Source of the DNA: Streptomyces sp. NRRL S-350 | Lineage (GTDB): Bacteria; Actinomycetota; Actinomycetes; Streptomycetales; Streptomycetaceae | Assembly: GCF_000719705.1 (NCBI RefSeq) | Contig: NZ_JOHO01000068.1 | Span: forward strand, 1-29,274 | DNA length: 29,274 nucleotides | Direction of reading: 5' to 3' | Part shown: one piece after another, positions 15,617-22,997 of the stretch | Layout of the letters: the number at the start of each line of letters is the position of its first letter | How positions within the stretch are numbered: position 1 is the stretch's first letter | The notes under the pieces: model-generated | What the model was told of the DNA's origin: nothing | What the model saw: only the letters and a program-made list of their open reading frames with translations | Databases searched by the model: none | Translations under genes and position numbers: made by a program

Positions 15617-16576
15617 ATGAGCAACCTCGACCTCAAGCCAACCCCGACCCCCTGTGGCCGGGAGGCCAGCGGCGGCCCGGTGAAGGAACTCCTCACCGGG
15701 CGCCCGGTCCCCCTCGGCGAAAGCACCGTGGTGCGGCGCCTGCTCCCGAACCTGGGCCGCCGGATGGTCGGCGCCTGGTGCTTCGTGGACCACTACGGCC
15801 CCGACGACATCGCCGACGAGCCCGGCATGCAGGTCCCGCCGCACCCGCACACGGGCCTGCAGACCGTCAGCTGGCTGCACGAAGGCGAAGTGCTGCACCG
15901 CGACAGCCTCGGCAGCCTGCAGACCGTCCGGCCCTACGAACTGGGCCTGATGACCGCAGGTCGGGCGATCTCCCACTCCGAGGAGTCGCCGCGCCCGCAC
16001 GCCCGCCACCTCCACGGCGCCCAGCTCTGGGTCGCCCTCCCCGACGCGCACCGGCACACGGCCCCCGCCTTCGAGCACCACGCGGACCTGCCGGTCGTCA
16101 CCGCCCCGGGCCTGCGCGCCACCGTCATCCTCGGCACCCTCGACACCGCCACCTCGCCCGGCACCACCCACACCCCCCTCGTCGGCGCCGACCTCGCCCT
16201 CACCGAGGGCGCGGACCTCCGGCTGCCCCTCGTCCCGGACTTCGAGTACGCCGTCCTCGCCATGTCCGGCCGCGTCGACGTCGACGGCGTCCCCGTCGAA
16301 CCCGGATCCATGCTCTACCTCGGCTGCGGTCGCCCGCACCTCCCCCTGCACGCCCGCACCGACGCCGCCGTCCTCCTCCTCGGCGGCGAGCCCTTCGACG
16401 AGAAGATCGTCATGTGGTGGAACTTCATCGGCCGCTCCACCGACGACATCGCCCAGGCCCGCACCGACTGGATGACCGGCGACCGCTTCGGCGAGGTCCA
16501 CGGCTACGCCGGCGACCGGCTGGCGGCACCGGAACTCCCCGCCACACCGCTGAAAGCGCGCGGACGCGAGCGCTGA
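15617..16576 (+). CDS. pirin family protein
   Basis: 319-aa bicupin. The metal-binding set of the N-terminal cupin is visible: two His in PPHPHTGLQT and the His and Glu in AISHSEESP. The start of the domain (GRRMVGAWCFVDHYGPDD) and the C-terminal EKIVMWWNFIGRST are characteristic of pirin. Pirins are Fe-binding proteins, some with quercetin-dioxygenase activity and some acting as redox-sensing regulators. The ATG at 15617 is chosen; a GTG at 15602 is in frame, and neither has a clear ribosome site. It is transcribed in the same direction as rpe but is probably separate. Confidence 0.93.
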   Translation: MSNLDLKPTPTPCGREASGGPVKELLTGRPVPLGESTVVRRLLPNLGRRMVGAWCFVDHYGPDDIADEPGMQVPPHPHTGLQTVSWLHEGEVLHRDSLGSLQTVRPYELGLMTAGRAISHSEESPRPHARHLHGAQLWVALPDAHRHTAPAFEHHADLPVVTAPGLRATVILGTLDTATSPGTTHTPLVGADLALTEGADLRLPLVPDFEYAVLAMSGRVDVDGVPVEPGSMLYLGCGRPHLPLHARTDAAVLLLGGEPFDEKIVMWWNFIGRSTDDIAQARTDWMTGDRFGEVHGYAGDRLAAPELPATPLKARGRER

Positions 16577-16742
16577 ACCCGGCTTTCGGATGGCGGGCGG
16601 GGACTGCCGGGCCCCGGCCTTCGCCGCGGCACGACCCGGACCGGCAAGCGCGGACGTGGTCCGCCCGTGCTTCTCCGTCGGCTCCTGACCGGCAGAACGG
16701 CGACGCCGGGGAGGCTCTTTCGGTATCGGGAAGAATAAACCG

Positions 16743-16756
16743 GCCGGACTTCCGGC
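16743..16756. promoter_or_regulatory. palindrome upstream of ccr
   Basis: GCCGGA-CT-TCCGGC, perfect 6-bp arms. It lies in the roughly 420-bp gap between pirin and ccr, a gap that contains no gene and is AT-richer than its surroundings in places. It may be an operator. Its distance from the ccr promoter (about 160 bp) leaves the role open. Confidence 0.35.
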
Positions 16757-16916
16757 ATGTGGAAAATGGACGGGGTCGGAACCCGCGTCGCGAGCGGGAT
16801 GGGACCGCCCTATCCCGGCCTACCGTCGTCGAAACCCCCGGGCATTCCTGTCGGCCTTTGGTCCACATCTGTTTGCGTGCATGCCAGGGTTGGCCCGAGT
16901 GACAAGGGGTCAGGGG

Positions 16917-16945
16917 TTGTGTCGGGCCATGGGGATCCCTACGAT
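16917..16945 (+). promoter_or_regulatory. predicted promoter of ccr
   Basis: TTGTGT (16917-16922), 17-bp spacer, TACGAT (16940-16945). The spacing and -10 fit the main sigma factor. Initiation about 7 bp downstream would give a leader of about 44 nt before the TTG start codon. Confidence 0.6.
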
Positions 16946-16995
16946 TTCAGGAACGTGCGAGCGAGTCAGCCCATGTGACACCGGGGGAAATTACG

Positions 16996-18339
16996 TTGAA
17001 AGAGATCGTCAGCGCCATCCTTTCCGGTGATGCGACTTCCACGGACTTCGCGGCCCTCGGAATTCCGGAAAGCTACCGGGGCGGGGTCATCCGCAAGGAG
17101 GACGCCGGAATGTTCGAAGGTGTGGACTCGGCGGCCAAGGACCCCCGGAAGTCGCTGCGCGTCGAGGACGTGCCGACTCCCTTACCCGGCCCGGGCGAGG
17201 CCCTGGTCGCCGTCATGGCGAGTTCCGTGAACTACAACACCGTGTGGTCCTCGATCTTCGAGCCGCTGCCCACCTTCGCGTTCCTGGAGCGGTACGGCCG
17301 GCTCAGCGAGCTCGCCAAGCGGCATGACCTTCCGTACCACGTCCTCGGTTCGGACCTGGCCGGCGTCGTGCTGCGCACCGGTCCGGGCGTCAACGCCTGG
17401 AAGCCCGGTGACCGGGTGGTTGCGCACTGCCTGTCGGTCGAGCTGGAGTCCGCCGAGGGGCACGGGGACACGATGCTCGATCCCGAGCAGCGGATCTGGG
17501 GCTTCGAGACGAACTTCGGCGGCCTGGCGGAACTGGCGCTCGTGAAGTCGAACCAGCTGATGCCCAAGCCGAAACACCTCAGCTGGGAGGAGGCGGCCGC
17601 CCCCGGGCTGGTCAACTCGACCGCGTACCGCCAGCTGGTCTCCCGCAACGGCGCCGGCATGAAGCAGGGCGACAACGTGCTGATCTGGGGTGCGAGCGGT
17701 GGCCTCGGCTCCTACGCCACCCAGCTGGCCCTGGCCGGCGGCGCCAACCCGATCTGCGTGGTGTCCAGTGCGCGGAAGGCGGAGGTGTGCCGCTCGATGG
17801 GAGCCGAGGCGATCATCGACCGCTCGGCGGAGGGCTACAGGTTCTGGCAGGACGAGCGCACCCAGGACCCCCGGGAGTGGAAGCGCTTCGGTAAGCGCAT
17901 CCGCGAGCTGACCGGGGGAGAGGACGTGGACATCGTCTTCGAGCATCCGGGCCGTGAGACCTTCGGCGCCTCCGTGTACGTCACCCGCAAGGGCGGCACG
18001 ATCGTCACCTGCGCGTCCACGTCCGGGTACCGGCACGAGTACGACAACCGCTACCTGTGGATGTCCCTGAAGCGGATCGTGGGTTCGCACTTCGCCAACT
18101 ACCGCGAGGCGTGGGAGGCCAACCGCCTGGTGGCGAAGGGCAGGATCCACCCCACGCTGTCGAAGGTCTACCGGCTCGAGGAGACCGGTCAGGCCGCGTA
18201 CGACGTCCACCGCAACCTCCACCAGGGCAAGGTCGGGGTCCTGTGCCTCGCGCCGGAGGGCGGACTCGGCGTCGTCGACGAGGAGCTGCGAGCCAAACAC
18301 ATCGACGCGATCAATCGCTTCCGCGTCACCGAGGATTGA
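16996..18339 (+). CDS. ccr: crotonyl-CoA carboxylase/reductase
   Basis: 447-aa NADPH-dependent enzyme that carboxylates and reduces crotonyl-CoA to ethylmalonyl-CoA, the extender unit for ethyl branches in polyketides. I start at TTG (16996), with GGGGGA 7 nt upstream. With this start the CO2-binding residues known from the Kitasatospora setae enzyme fall at exactly the same numbers: Asn81 (SVNYN), Phe170-Glu171 (IWGFETNFGG) and His365 (GSHFANYREAW). The GTG at 16975 gives seven extra residues and breaks this register. The nucleotide-binding motif is WGASGGLGSYA (231-241). Codon 63 (17182-17184) is TTA, very rare in streptomycetes. It lies near a modular PKS. Confidence 0.96.
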   Translation: MKEIVSAILSGDATSTDFAALGIPESYRGGVIRKEDAGMFEGVDSAAKDPRKSLRVEDVPTPLPGPGEALVAVMASSVNYNTVWSSIFEPLPTFAFLERYGRLSELAKRHDLPYHVLGSDLAGVVLRTGPGVNAWKPGDRVVAHCLSVELESAEGHGDTMLDPEQRIWGFETNFGGLAELALVKSNQLMPKPKHLSWEEAAAPGLVNSTAYRQLVSRNGAGMKQGDNVLIWGASGGLGSYATQLALAGGANPICVVSSARKAEVCRSMGAEAIIDRSAEGYRFWQDERTQDPREWKRFGKRIRELTGGEDVDIVFEHPGRETFGASVYVTRKGGTIVTCASTSGYRHEYDNRYLWMSLKRIVGSHFANYREAWEANRLVAKGRIHPTLSKVYRLEETGQAAYDVHRNLHQGKVGVLCLAPEGGLGVVDEELRAKHIDAINRFRVTED

Positions 18340-18650
18340 TTCGGCAGAGGGGACGTTCCCCAGGGAATCTGATTCCGCGAATACCGGATGACCGCGGCGG
18401 GGGCCAGAGAAAAGGATTGAATGGTCCGGGTCCGAGTGGACGGGGGCGAAGGCGTGTCGATGTGACCTTCGCGATCCACCCTGCCGAATGCGAGGAGAAG
18501 CAGGCGATGGCGCCGGGGCGCCGGTCGCGGGACGTCTCGCCGGGGCGATACCGGCTGCGTACCGGGGCCACGCCGGGGCCACGCCGGGCCACGTCACCCG
18601 CGGGGCGCCGGTCGCCGGACCGGGCGCCGTGATCGACGGCGTGGCGTCGT
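18340..18650. other. intergenic region between ccr and the first LysR gene, with short repeats
   Basis: This 311-bp gap between convergent genes contains a 13-bp palindrome (GGGGA-CGT-TCCCC near 18355) after ccr and tandem GGGGCCACGCC units around 18567-18592. A stable hairpin, GGCGCCGGTC with GACC-G-GGCGCC (18604-18628, one bulged base), probably terminates the LysR and ccr transcripts. A 41-codon ORF from ATG 18507 has a GGAG upstream but is low-complexity and not called. Confidence 0.5.
18604..18628. terminator. hairpin terminator between ccr and the LysR gene
   Basis: 10-bp stem with one bulge and a 4-nt GCCG loop, about 22 bp beyond the LysR stop codon. Confidence 0.55.
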
Positions 18651-19586
18651 TCAGCGCGGAGCCGCCCAGTGCGGTGCCCAGGTCTCGGCAGCGGCGGGGC
18701 CCGGCAGCGTGGCGGCGAGATAGCCGTGGAGGGCGGCCAGTGCCGGGGCCGGGTTGTCGCGGTGCCACAGGAGCGAGTGGGGGTAGATGGGCGTCGGGTC
18801 GGTCACCGGGATGCGGCGCAGGCCGTGGCCGGCGGGCCAGACGAGGCGGGTCTGCTCGCCCACGAGGGTGGCCAGCGCGGGGGTGTCGGCGACGGTGTCG
18901 AGGAGCGCTTCGGTGCCGAAGTCCGCGCCGGTCGCTTCGATGGTGAGGCCGAACTCGGCGACGAGGCCGTCGTAGTAGGCGCCCCACTCGGTGCCGGGGG
19001 CGGTGCCGGGCATCCAGATCCGGTGTCCGGCGAGCTGGGCCAGGGTGACGGACCGGGCGGACGCCAGTGCGTGGGCGGGGCCGGTGACGAGGTGGAGCGG
19101 TTCGTCGAGGACCCGGACGGACTCGATGTCCGAGGGGAGGGGCTGACCGGGCGCGGAGACCGCGCGGAGGGACGCGTCGATCACCCCGGACCGGATGGCG
19201 GCGACGGCCGTCTCGACGTCGGACAGCCTCACCGCGTCGATCTCGATCCCGGTGTGCCTGCGCTGGAAGCCGCGTATCAGGCCTGCCGCCGCGCCGTGGG
19301 AGTCGACCACGTCGACGCGCAGCGGACGGTGACCGGTGCGCACGGACGAGGCCGCGCGCTCGGCGACGCGCAGCAGCTCGCGCGCGTGGGGCAGGAACGC
19401 CTGCCCGTCGATGGTGAGTTCGGCTCCGCGTGGAGTGCGGGTGAACAGCCGGACTCCGAGGTCGCGCTCCAGGACGGCGATGCGCTTGGAGACGGCCTGC
19501 TGAGTGATCGTCAACTCGGCGGCTGCCTCCTGGAACTGCCCCGTGTCAACGGCGGCCATGAAGGTCCGGACGGTGTCGAGGTCCAT
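18651..19586 (-). CDS. LysR-family transcriptional regulator (first of two paralogues)
   Basis: 311-aa regulator. The N-terminal helix-turn-helix (1-60) reads MDLDTVRTFMAAVDTGQFQE and continues AAAELTITQQAVSKRIAVLE. Residues 90-300 form the effector-binding domain (LRVDVVDSHGAAAGLIRGFQ onwards). It is clearly similar to the LysR at 20919-21851, including the shared ends RIPVTDPTPIYPHSLLW and RIPIVDPTPVYPLSVIW, so the two are likely paralogues. No Shine-Dalgarno precedes the ATG at 19586, but a TAGGCT -10 box ends 6 nt before it, suggesting leaderless mRNA. It converges on ccr and is a candidate cluster regulator; the effector is unknown. Confidence 0.92.
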   Translation of the reverse strand: MDLDTVRTFMAAVDTGQFQEAAAELTITQQAVSKRIAVLERDLGVRLFTRTPRGAELTIDGQAFLPHARELLRVAERAASSVRTGHRPLRVDVVDSHGAAAGLIRGFQRRHTGIEIDAVRLSDVETAVAAIRSGVIDASLRAVSAPGQPLPSDIESVRVLDEPLHLVTGPAHALASARSVTLAQLAGHRIWMPGTAPGTEWGAYYDGLVAEFGLTIEATGADFGTEALLDTVADTPALATLVGEQTRLVWPAGHGLRRIPVTDPTPIYPHSLLWHRDNPAPALAALHGYLAATLPGPAAAETWAPHWAAPR

Positions 19587-19592
19587 GCGGAC

Positions 19593-19598
19593 AGCCTA
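19593..19598 (-). promoter_or_regulatory. -10 box for a leaderless LysR transcript
   Basis: TAGGCT on the minus strand, followed by exactly 6 nt before the ATG at 19586. It is preceded by GA, as in the second LysR gene (GATAGGTT). Confidence 0.5.
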
Positions 19599-19715
19599 TC
19601 GACAGGGCGAATGCTTGGGGCCGGATCGCCGAGGGCGTCCCGACTGACGGCCACTCAGGACCGTTGTGCGGGGCGGCCGTCGACCGCCGGTGGCGGCAAT
19701 GGCGACGCGCGACCG

Positions 19716-19742
19716 AGGGGCGGCCCCGTGGGGACCGCCCCT
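19716..19742 (-). terminator. hairpin downstream of the isochorismatase-like gene
   Basis: AGGGGCGG (19716-19723) pairs with CCGCCCCT (19735-19742); the loop itself contains CCCC and GGGG, extending the stem apart from one bulged A. It lies 85 bp after the isochorismatase stop. An 11-bp direct repeat, GACCGTTGTGC (19659 and 19755), flanks the segment. Confidence 0.6.
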
Positions 19743-19826
19743 GACGCGTCATCTGACCGTTGTGCCCACCGCGCCCCTGCCGTGGAAGGACGGGCCGCCG
19801 TGGTCACACCGAGGTGCCGGGTGGTG

Positions 19827-20408
19827 TCAGCGGCTCTTGGCCAGCAGTTCGATGATCTCGGCGGACGTGCCGCGCTCCCCGAGCATCGGGAAGATCCGCT
19901 CGACGCTGTTGTGGTGCGCCTCCGGGTCCATGTCCGCCATCGTGTCGGTGGCGAGCGTGACGTGGTAGCCGAGTTCGTGCGCGTTGCGAGCGGTCGACTC
20001 CACGCCGATGCTCGTGGCGATGCCACCGAGCACGACCTGGGTGATGCCGCGGCGGCGCAGCTGCAGATCGAGATCGGTGCCGTAGAACGCGCCCCAGTTG
20101 CGCTTCGTGATCACGATGTCGCCGGGGTGGCCGCTGAGCTCCTCGACGATCTCGTCCCACCCGGTCGGCATGGGGCCCGTGTAGGTCGGTGCGTCCTTGC
20201 GGCCGGGCGTGCTGTCCGCCCGGTCCTCGGACTCGGTGACGCGGACGAGGACGACCGTGGCGCCGTGCTCGCGGAACGCCCCCGCGAGTTCGGAGGCACG
20301 GGTCACGACGTCGGCACCGGAGTGCGGCACACAGGGTGCGCCGACCGTGGCCTTCTGCAGGTCGATGAGTACGAGAGCGGTTCCCGCGTCGAGCTTGGTG
20401 ACCGGCAC
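19827..20408 (-). CDS. isochorismatase-fold hydrolase lacking the usual catalytic Cys
   Basis: 193-aa cysteine-hydrolase-superfamily protein (isochorismatase/nicotinamidase fold). Asp16 in VLIDLQ and Lys102 in TKRNWGAF match the catalytic Asp and Lys. The motif that normally carries the nucleophile reads GIATSIGVESTARNA, so Gly135 stands where nicotinamidases and amidohydrolases have Cys. True isochorismatases such as PhzD and EntB also have Gly there and act by acid-base catalysis, so an isochorismatase-like or unrelated hydrolytic role is possible. The start is GTG at 20408 with GGAAAGG about 9 nt upstream; an ORF to 20687 exists but lacks support. It lies between two paralogous LysR genes. 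Confidence 0.85.
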   Translation of the reverse strand: MPVTKLDAGTALVLIDLQKATVGAPCVPHSGADVVTRASELAGAFREHGATVVLVRVTESEDRADSTPGRKDAPTYTGPMPTGWDEIVEELSGHPGDIVITKRNWGAFYGTDLDLQLRRRGITQVVLGGIATSIGVESTARNAHELGYHVTLATDTMADMDPEAHHNSVERIFPMLGERGTSAEIIELLAKSR

Positions 20409-20661
20409 GTTGCGCCTTTCCAGTTCTGGGTACTCGCGTCGTCGGCGCCGCGCCACCTGCGGTGGCTCGAATGACTCCATGACGGCCGCACAGCCGGAGG
20501 TTGTGCGGCGAGGTGATTCGGAGCCGGGGATTCCGATTCGGGGCGTGCGTCCGGGACGGAGTGGAGACGGTTTCAGAATGCGGCCGACCGGCCCGTGGCG
20601 GGGCGGTTCGACCGGGTCGCCACCGGATCCGTCGTGCAGGTCCTCACCTGGCGGCGCACGA

Positions 20662-20704
20662 AACCCTACCGTTTCCCGGTGGCACACGGAACCCTACCGT
20701 TTCC
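20662..20704. promoter_or_regulatory. tandem operator-like repeat upstream of the isochorismatase-like gene
   Basis: AACCCTACCGTTTCC occurs twice, at 20662-20676 and 20690-20704, 28 bp apart. Each copy is also a partial inverted repeat (GAAAC-N6-GTTTC in the first). They lie in the 510-bp gap between the second LysR gene and the isochorismatase gene, which contains no convincing ORF. A protein-binding pair is the simplest reading. Confidence 0.55.
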
Positions 20705-20918
20705 GGAAGCGCGTACGAAATGCGCAGGTGTGCCGTGCGGGCAGGCGCGGGCGGTTGTCCGGCAATTCGATGCTTTCCGGCCAGAAATGGTTCGGTGGGC
20801 GGAACCGCGGGTGCGGTGAAGTGAAATCGACTACAATCCGCGTCCGCCTTTCGGGCCCCCAGCGGGCCCTCGGGGCGGGCGTGCGGCCGGCCGGATCCGG
20901 TCCGGGCGCGGTCGGCCC

Positions 20919-21851
20919 TCAGCGCGCCCACGCGGGGGTCCACAGACCGTCGCCGGCCGTCCTCCGGTACCTGGCGTGGAGGTGGTCGACGAAGTTCGCG
21001 AGGACGGGGTGCGGATTGTCCGCCCGCCAGATCACCGAGAGCGGATAGACGGGGGTCGGGTCGACGATGGGGATCCGGCAGAGGCTGTAGCTTTCCGGCC
21101 AGAAGTACCTCGATCCCTCGCAGACGAGGGTGGCGAGCCGGTCCGAGCGGGCGATCTCGGTGAGGAGCACTTCGACGCCGAAGCTCGGCCCTATCGTGTC
21201 GATGGTGAGCCCGAAGGCGTTCGCCAGGTCCTCGTAGTAGCCCATCGGCTCCGCGTCGGCGATGCCGGGCATCCAGATGAGGTGGCCGGTGAGCTCGGCC
21301 GGAGTCACGGTCTCGGCGTGCGCCAACGGGTGCCGGGGGCCGACCAGGAGTTCGTGGGGGTCGTCGATGACCCGCGAGGAGAGGAGTCCCTCGGGCACCG
21401 CGCCGGCCGAGGCCCGGAGGGACCTGAACGTGGCGTCCAGCGTTCCGGCACTGATCTCCGCCAGCGCCGACGCGGCGTCGGCATTGGCCAGGGTGACGAC
21501 GTCGAGCTGGATGTCGGGGTGCTGTCGGTAGAAGTCGTGGAGGATGTTGGAGGGCGCGATCCGGCGGCCGACGACATCGATCCGCAGCGGCCTGCGTCCT
21601 GGGGTCACGGCCGCCGTGAGGCGCTCGGCGGCCCGGACCAGTTCGCGTGCGTGGGGTAGCAGTGCCTCCCCGTCGACGGTGAGCCGGACACCTCGGGCGA
21701 CCCGGCTGAAGAGCTGTACGCCGAGTTCCCGCTCGAGGCTCGCCACGCGTTTGGAGGCCCCCTGTTGGGTGATCCCCAGATCGTCGGCAGCGGCCTGCAA
21801 CTGGCCGGCGTCGGCAACGGCGACGAAGGTCCGAACGGCGTTTAGATCCAC
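20919..21851 (-). CDS. LysR-family transcriptional regulator (second paralogue)
   Basis: 310-aa LysR protein with the N-terminal DNA-binding domain MDLNAVRTFVAVADAGQLQA, then AADDLGITQQGASKRVASLE, and a C-terminal effector domain (about 90-295). Its closest visible relative is the LysR at 18651-19586. The start is GTG at 21851; there is no ribosome site, and a TAGGTT -10 box ends 6 nt before the GTG, as in the paralogue. It is divergent from the dioxygenase-reductase operon across 330 bp that contains inverted repeats, so that operon is its likely target. Confidence in the family is high; the regulatory target is inferred from the divergent layout. Confidence 0.92.
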   Translation of the reverse strand: MDLNAVRTFVAVADAGQLQAAADDLGITQQGASKRVASLERELGVQLFSRVARGVRLTVDGEALLPHARELVRAAERLTAAVTPGRRPLRIDVVGRRIAPSNILHDFYRQHPDIQLDVVTLANADAASALAEISAGTLDATFRSLRASAGAVPEGLLSSRVIDDPHELLVGPRHPLAHAETVTPAELTGHLIWMPGIADAEPMGYYEDLANAFGLTIDTIGPSFGVEVLLTEIARSDRLATLVCEGSRYFWPESYSLCRIPIVDPTPVYPLSVIWRADNPHPVLANFVDHLHARYRRTAGDGLWTPAWAR

Positions 21852-21857
21852 GAGGCG

Positions 21858-21863
21858 AACCTA
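21858..21863 (-). promoter_or_regulatory. -10 box for the second leaderless LysR transcript
   Basis: TAGGTT on the minus strand, followed by 6 nt and the GTG start at 21851. The preceding GA makes GATAGGTT, matching GATAGGCT before the paralogue. Confidence 0.5.
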
Positions 21864-22080
21864 TCCCGCCGAGGCGGCCGCGCGGCGCGCCGCTCGCCCG
21901 GCCGCTGCCGACCGTGCCCCGGTGCCGGCGACGCGGGGCGGTGGTCCGCGAGGCGTGCCGCCGAGTGAAACGGCCCGGTGTTCCGCGCGGGCCGGCGGTG
22001 GGCGGAGTGTGTGCCGATAATGCGTCCGATCCGTGTGGTGCGGAACTACGGCGAACGGATTCGGTGCCCGGAAATTCCCC

Positions 22081-22162
22081 GATTACCGGCGATGTGGACG
22101 AAGGTCCACTAGGCATCCGGTGCGCCCGGCTGTTAAAAGTGGTAATCAATTTTCGAGAAAAT
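22081..22162. promoter_or_regulatory. divergent LysR/dioxygenase control region with several inverted repeats
   Basis: Within 80 bp there are three symmetric elements: GATTACC (22081-22087) with its inverse GGTAATC (22141-22147); GTGGAC-GAAG-GTCCAC (22094-22109); and ATTTTC-GA-GAAAAT (22149-22162). The last is 19 bp before the dioxygenase ATG and is unusually AT-rich. Together they look like the operator region of a LysR-controlled divergent promoter. The rest of 21864-22080 shows no gene. Confidence 0.55.
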
Positions 22163-22181
22163 CGAAATCGAAGGGGATCTG

Positions 22182-22997
22182 ATGAACAAAGTGACGCCTC
22201 CGGACGCACCCTTCACCGTCGATGAACGACACATCGCCGACTTCCGGGACCACGGATTCACTCGGATCCCGGGCCTCATCCCCGCGGACGAAGTGGCGCG
22301 GTGGCGCAAGATCGCGCTGGACACGATCGAGGAGGACGGTCGGCGGGCCGGAATGGGCGGCGGCGGTACCGCGCTCAGGACCACTTCGGACCCGTGGTGG
22401 AAACACGACAGCATGACCGGTCTCGTGCGTCACCCCCGCGTCGCCGCGGCCGCGGAGCAGCTGGCCGGTACCCCGATGCGGGTGTGGAGCGGGCAGGCGT
22501 ACGCCAAGCACCCGCACGACGAGGTGCCCACCATCTGGCACGAGGACCTCACGCTCACGCCGCTCGACGCCCCCATGAACGTGAACGCCTGGGTCGCCCT
22601 GGTCGACGTACCGGTCGAGCGCGGCTGTCTGATCTTCCTACCCGACTCGCACAAGCGGCCGGAGCCGCACCGGGCCGAGATGTCGGCGGTGAAGAGCCAC
22701 GCGAAGACCTACATGTTCGAGGAGTGGCCGGACCTCGAGTGGTACCCGCGCGTCTCGGTGCCGATGCGCGCCGGCGACGTCACCTTCCACCAGAGCACCC
22801 TCGGGCACGGCAGCCACGGCAACCAGTCCGACGGGGTCCGGCTGGCCTTCATCATCTCCTACACCGGCGCGTCGGCGATCTACCAGCCGCGCCCGGGCCA
22901 CCAGCGGATGGACGAGGACCTGGTGCCCGGCCGGCAGCTGCCCGACGACCGTTACCCGCGGGTCTCCGACCTGCTGGCGGAGGCGCCCCGGCCATGA
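22182..22997 (+). CDS. phytanoyl-CoA dioxygenase family protein (Fe(II)/2-oxoglutarate oxygenase)
   Basis: 271-aa non-heme iron oxygenase of the PhyH superfamily, probably a hydroxylase or related tailoring enzyme. The metal site is complete: IWHEDL gives His120 and Asp122 of the HxD motif, GHGSHGNQS provides the distal His (His209), and Arg220 (GVRLAF) would hold 2-oxoglutarate. The N-terminus FRDHGFTRIPGLIPADEVAR is typical of the family. The ATG at 22182 has AAGGGG 7 nt upstream. The stop overlaps the next start (ATGA), so the product is made together with the reductase-like protein. Proximity to a PKS suggests oxidation of a polyketide; the exact substrate is unknown. Confidence 0.92.
   Translation: MNKVTPPDAPFTVDERHIADFRDHGFTRIPGLIPADEVARWRKIALDTIEEDGRRAGMGGGGTALRTTSDPWWKHDSMTGLVRHPRVAAAAEQLAGTPMRVWSGQAYAKHPHDEVPTIWHEDLTLTPLDAPMNVNAWVALVDVPVERGCLIFLPDSHKRPEPHRAEMSAVKSHAKTYMFEEWPDLEWYPRVSVPMRAGDVTFHQSTLGHGSHGNQSDGVRLAFIISYTGASAIYQPRPGHQRMDEDLVPGRQLPDDRYPRVSDLLAEAPRP

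Noticed and set aside
16757..16978. 73-codon ORF ending at the ccr start region
   Set aside because: No ribosome site, no recognisable protein, and it covers the predicted ccr promoter.
18507..18632. 41-codon ORF after ccr with a GGAG upstream
   Set aside because: Arg/Pro/Gly low-complexity product that merely translates local repeats and a terminator hairpin.
20501..20824. ORFs of 74 and 107 codons between the isochorismatase-like and LysR genes
   Set aside because: They overlap the operator-like repeats, have poor codon bias and no domain; their repeated peptides only translate the DNA repeat.
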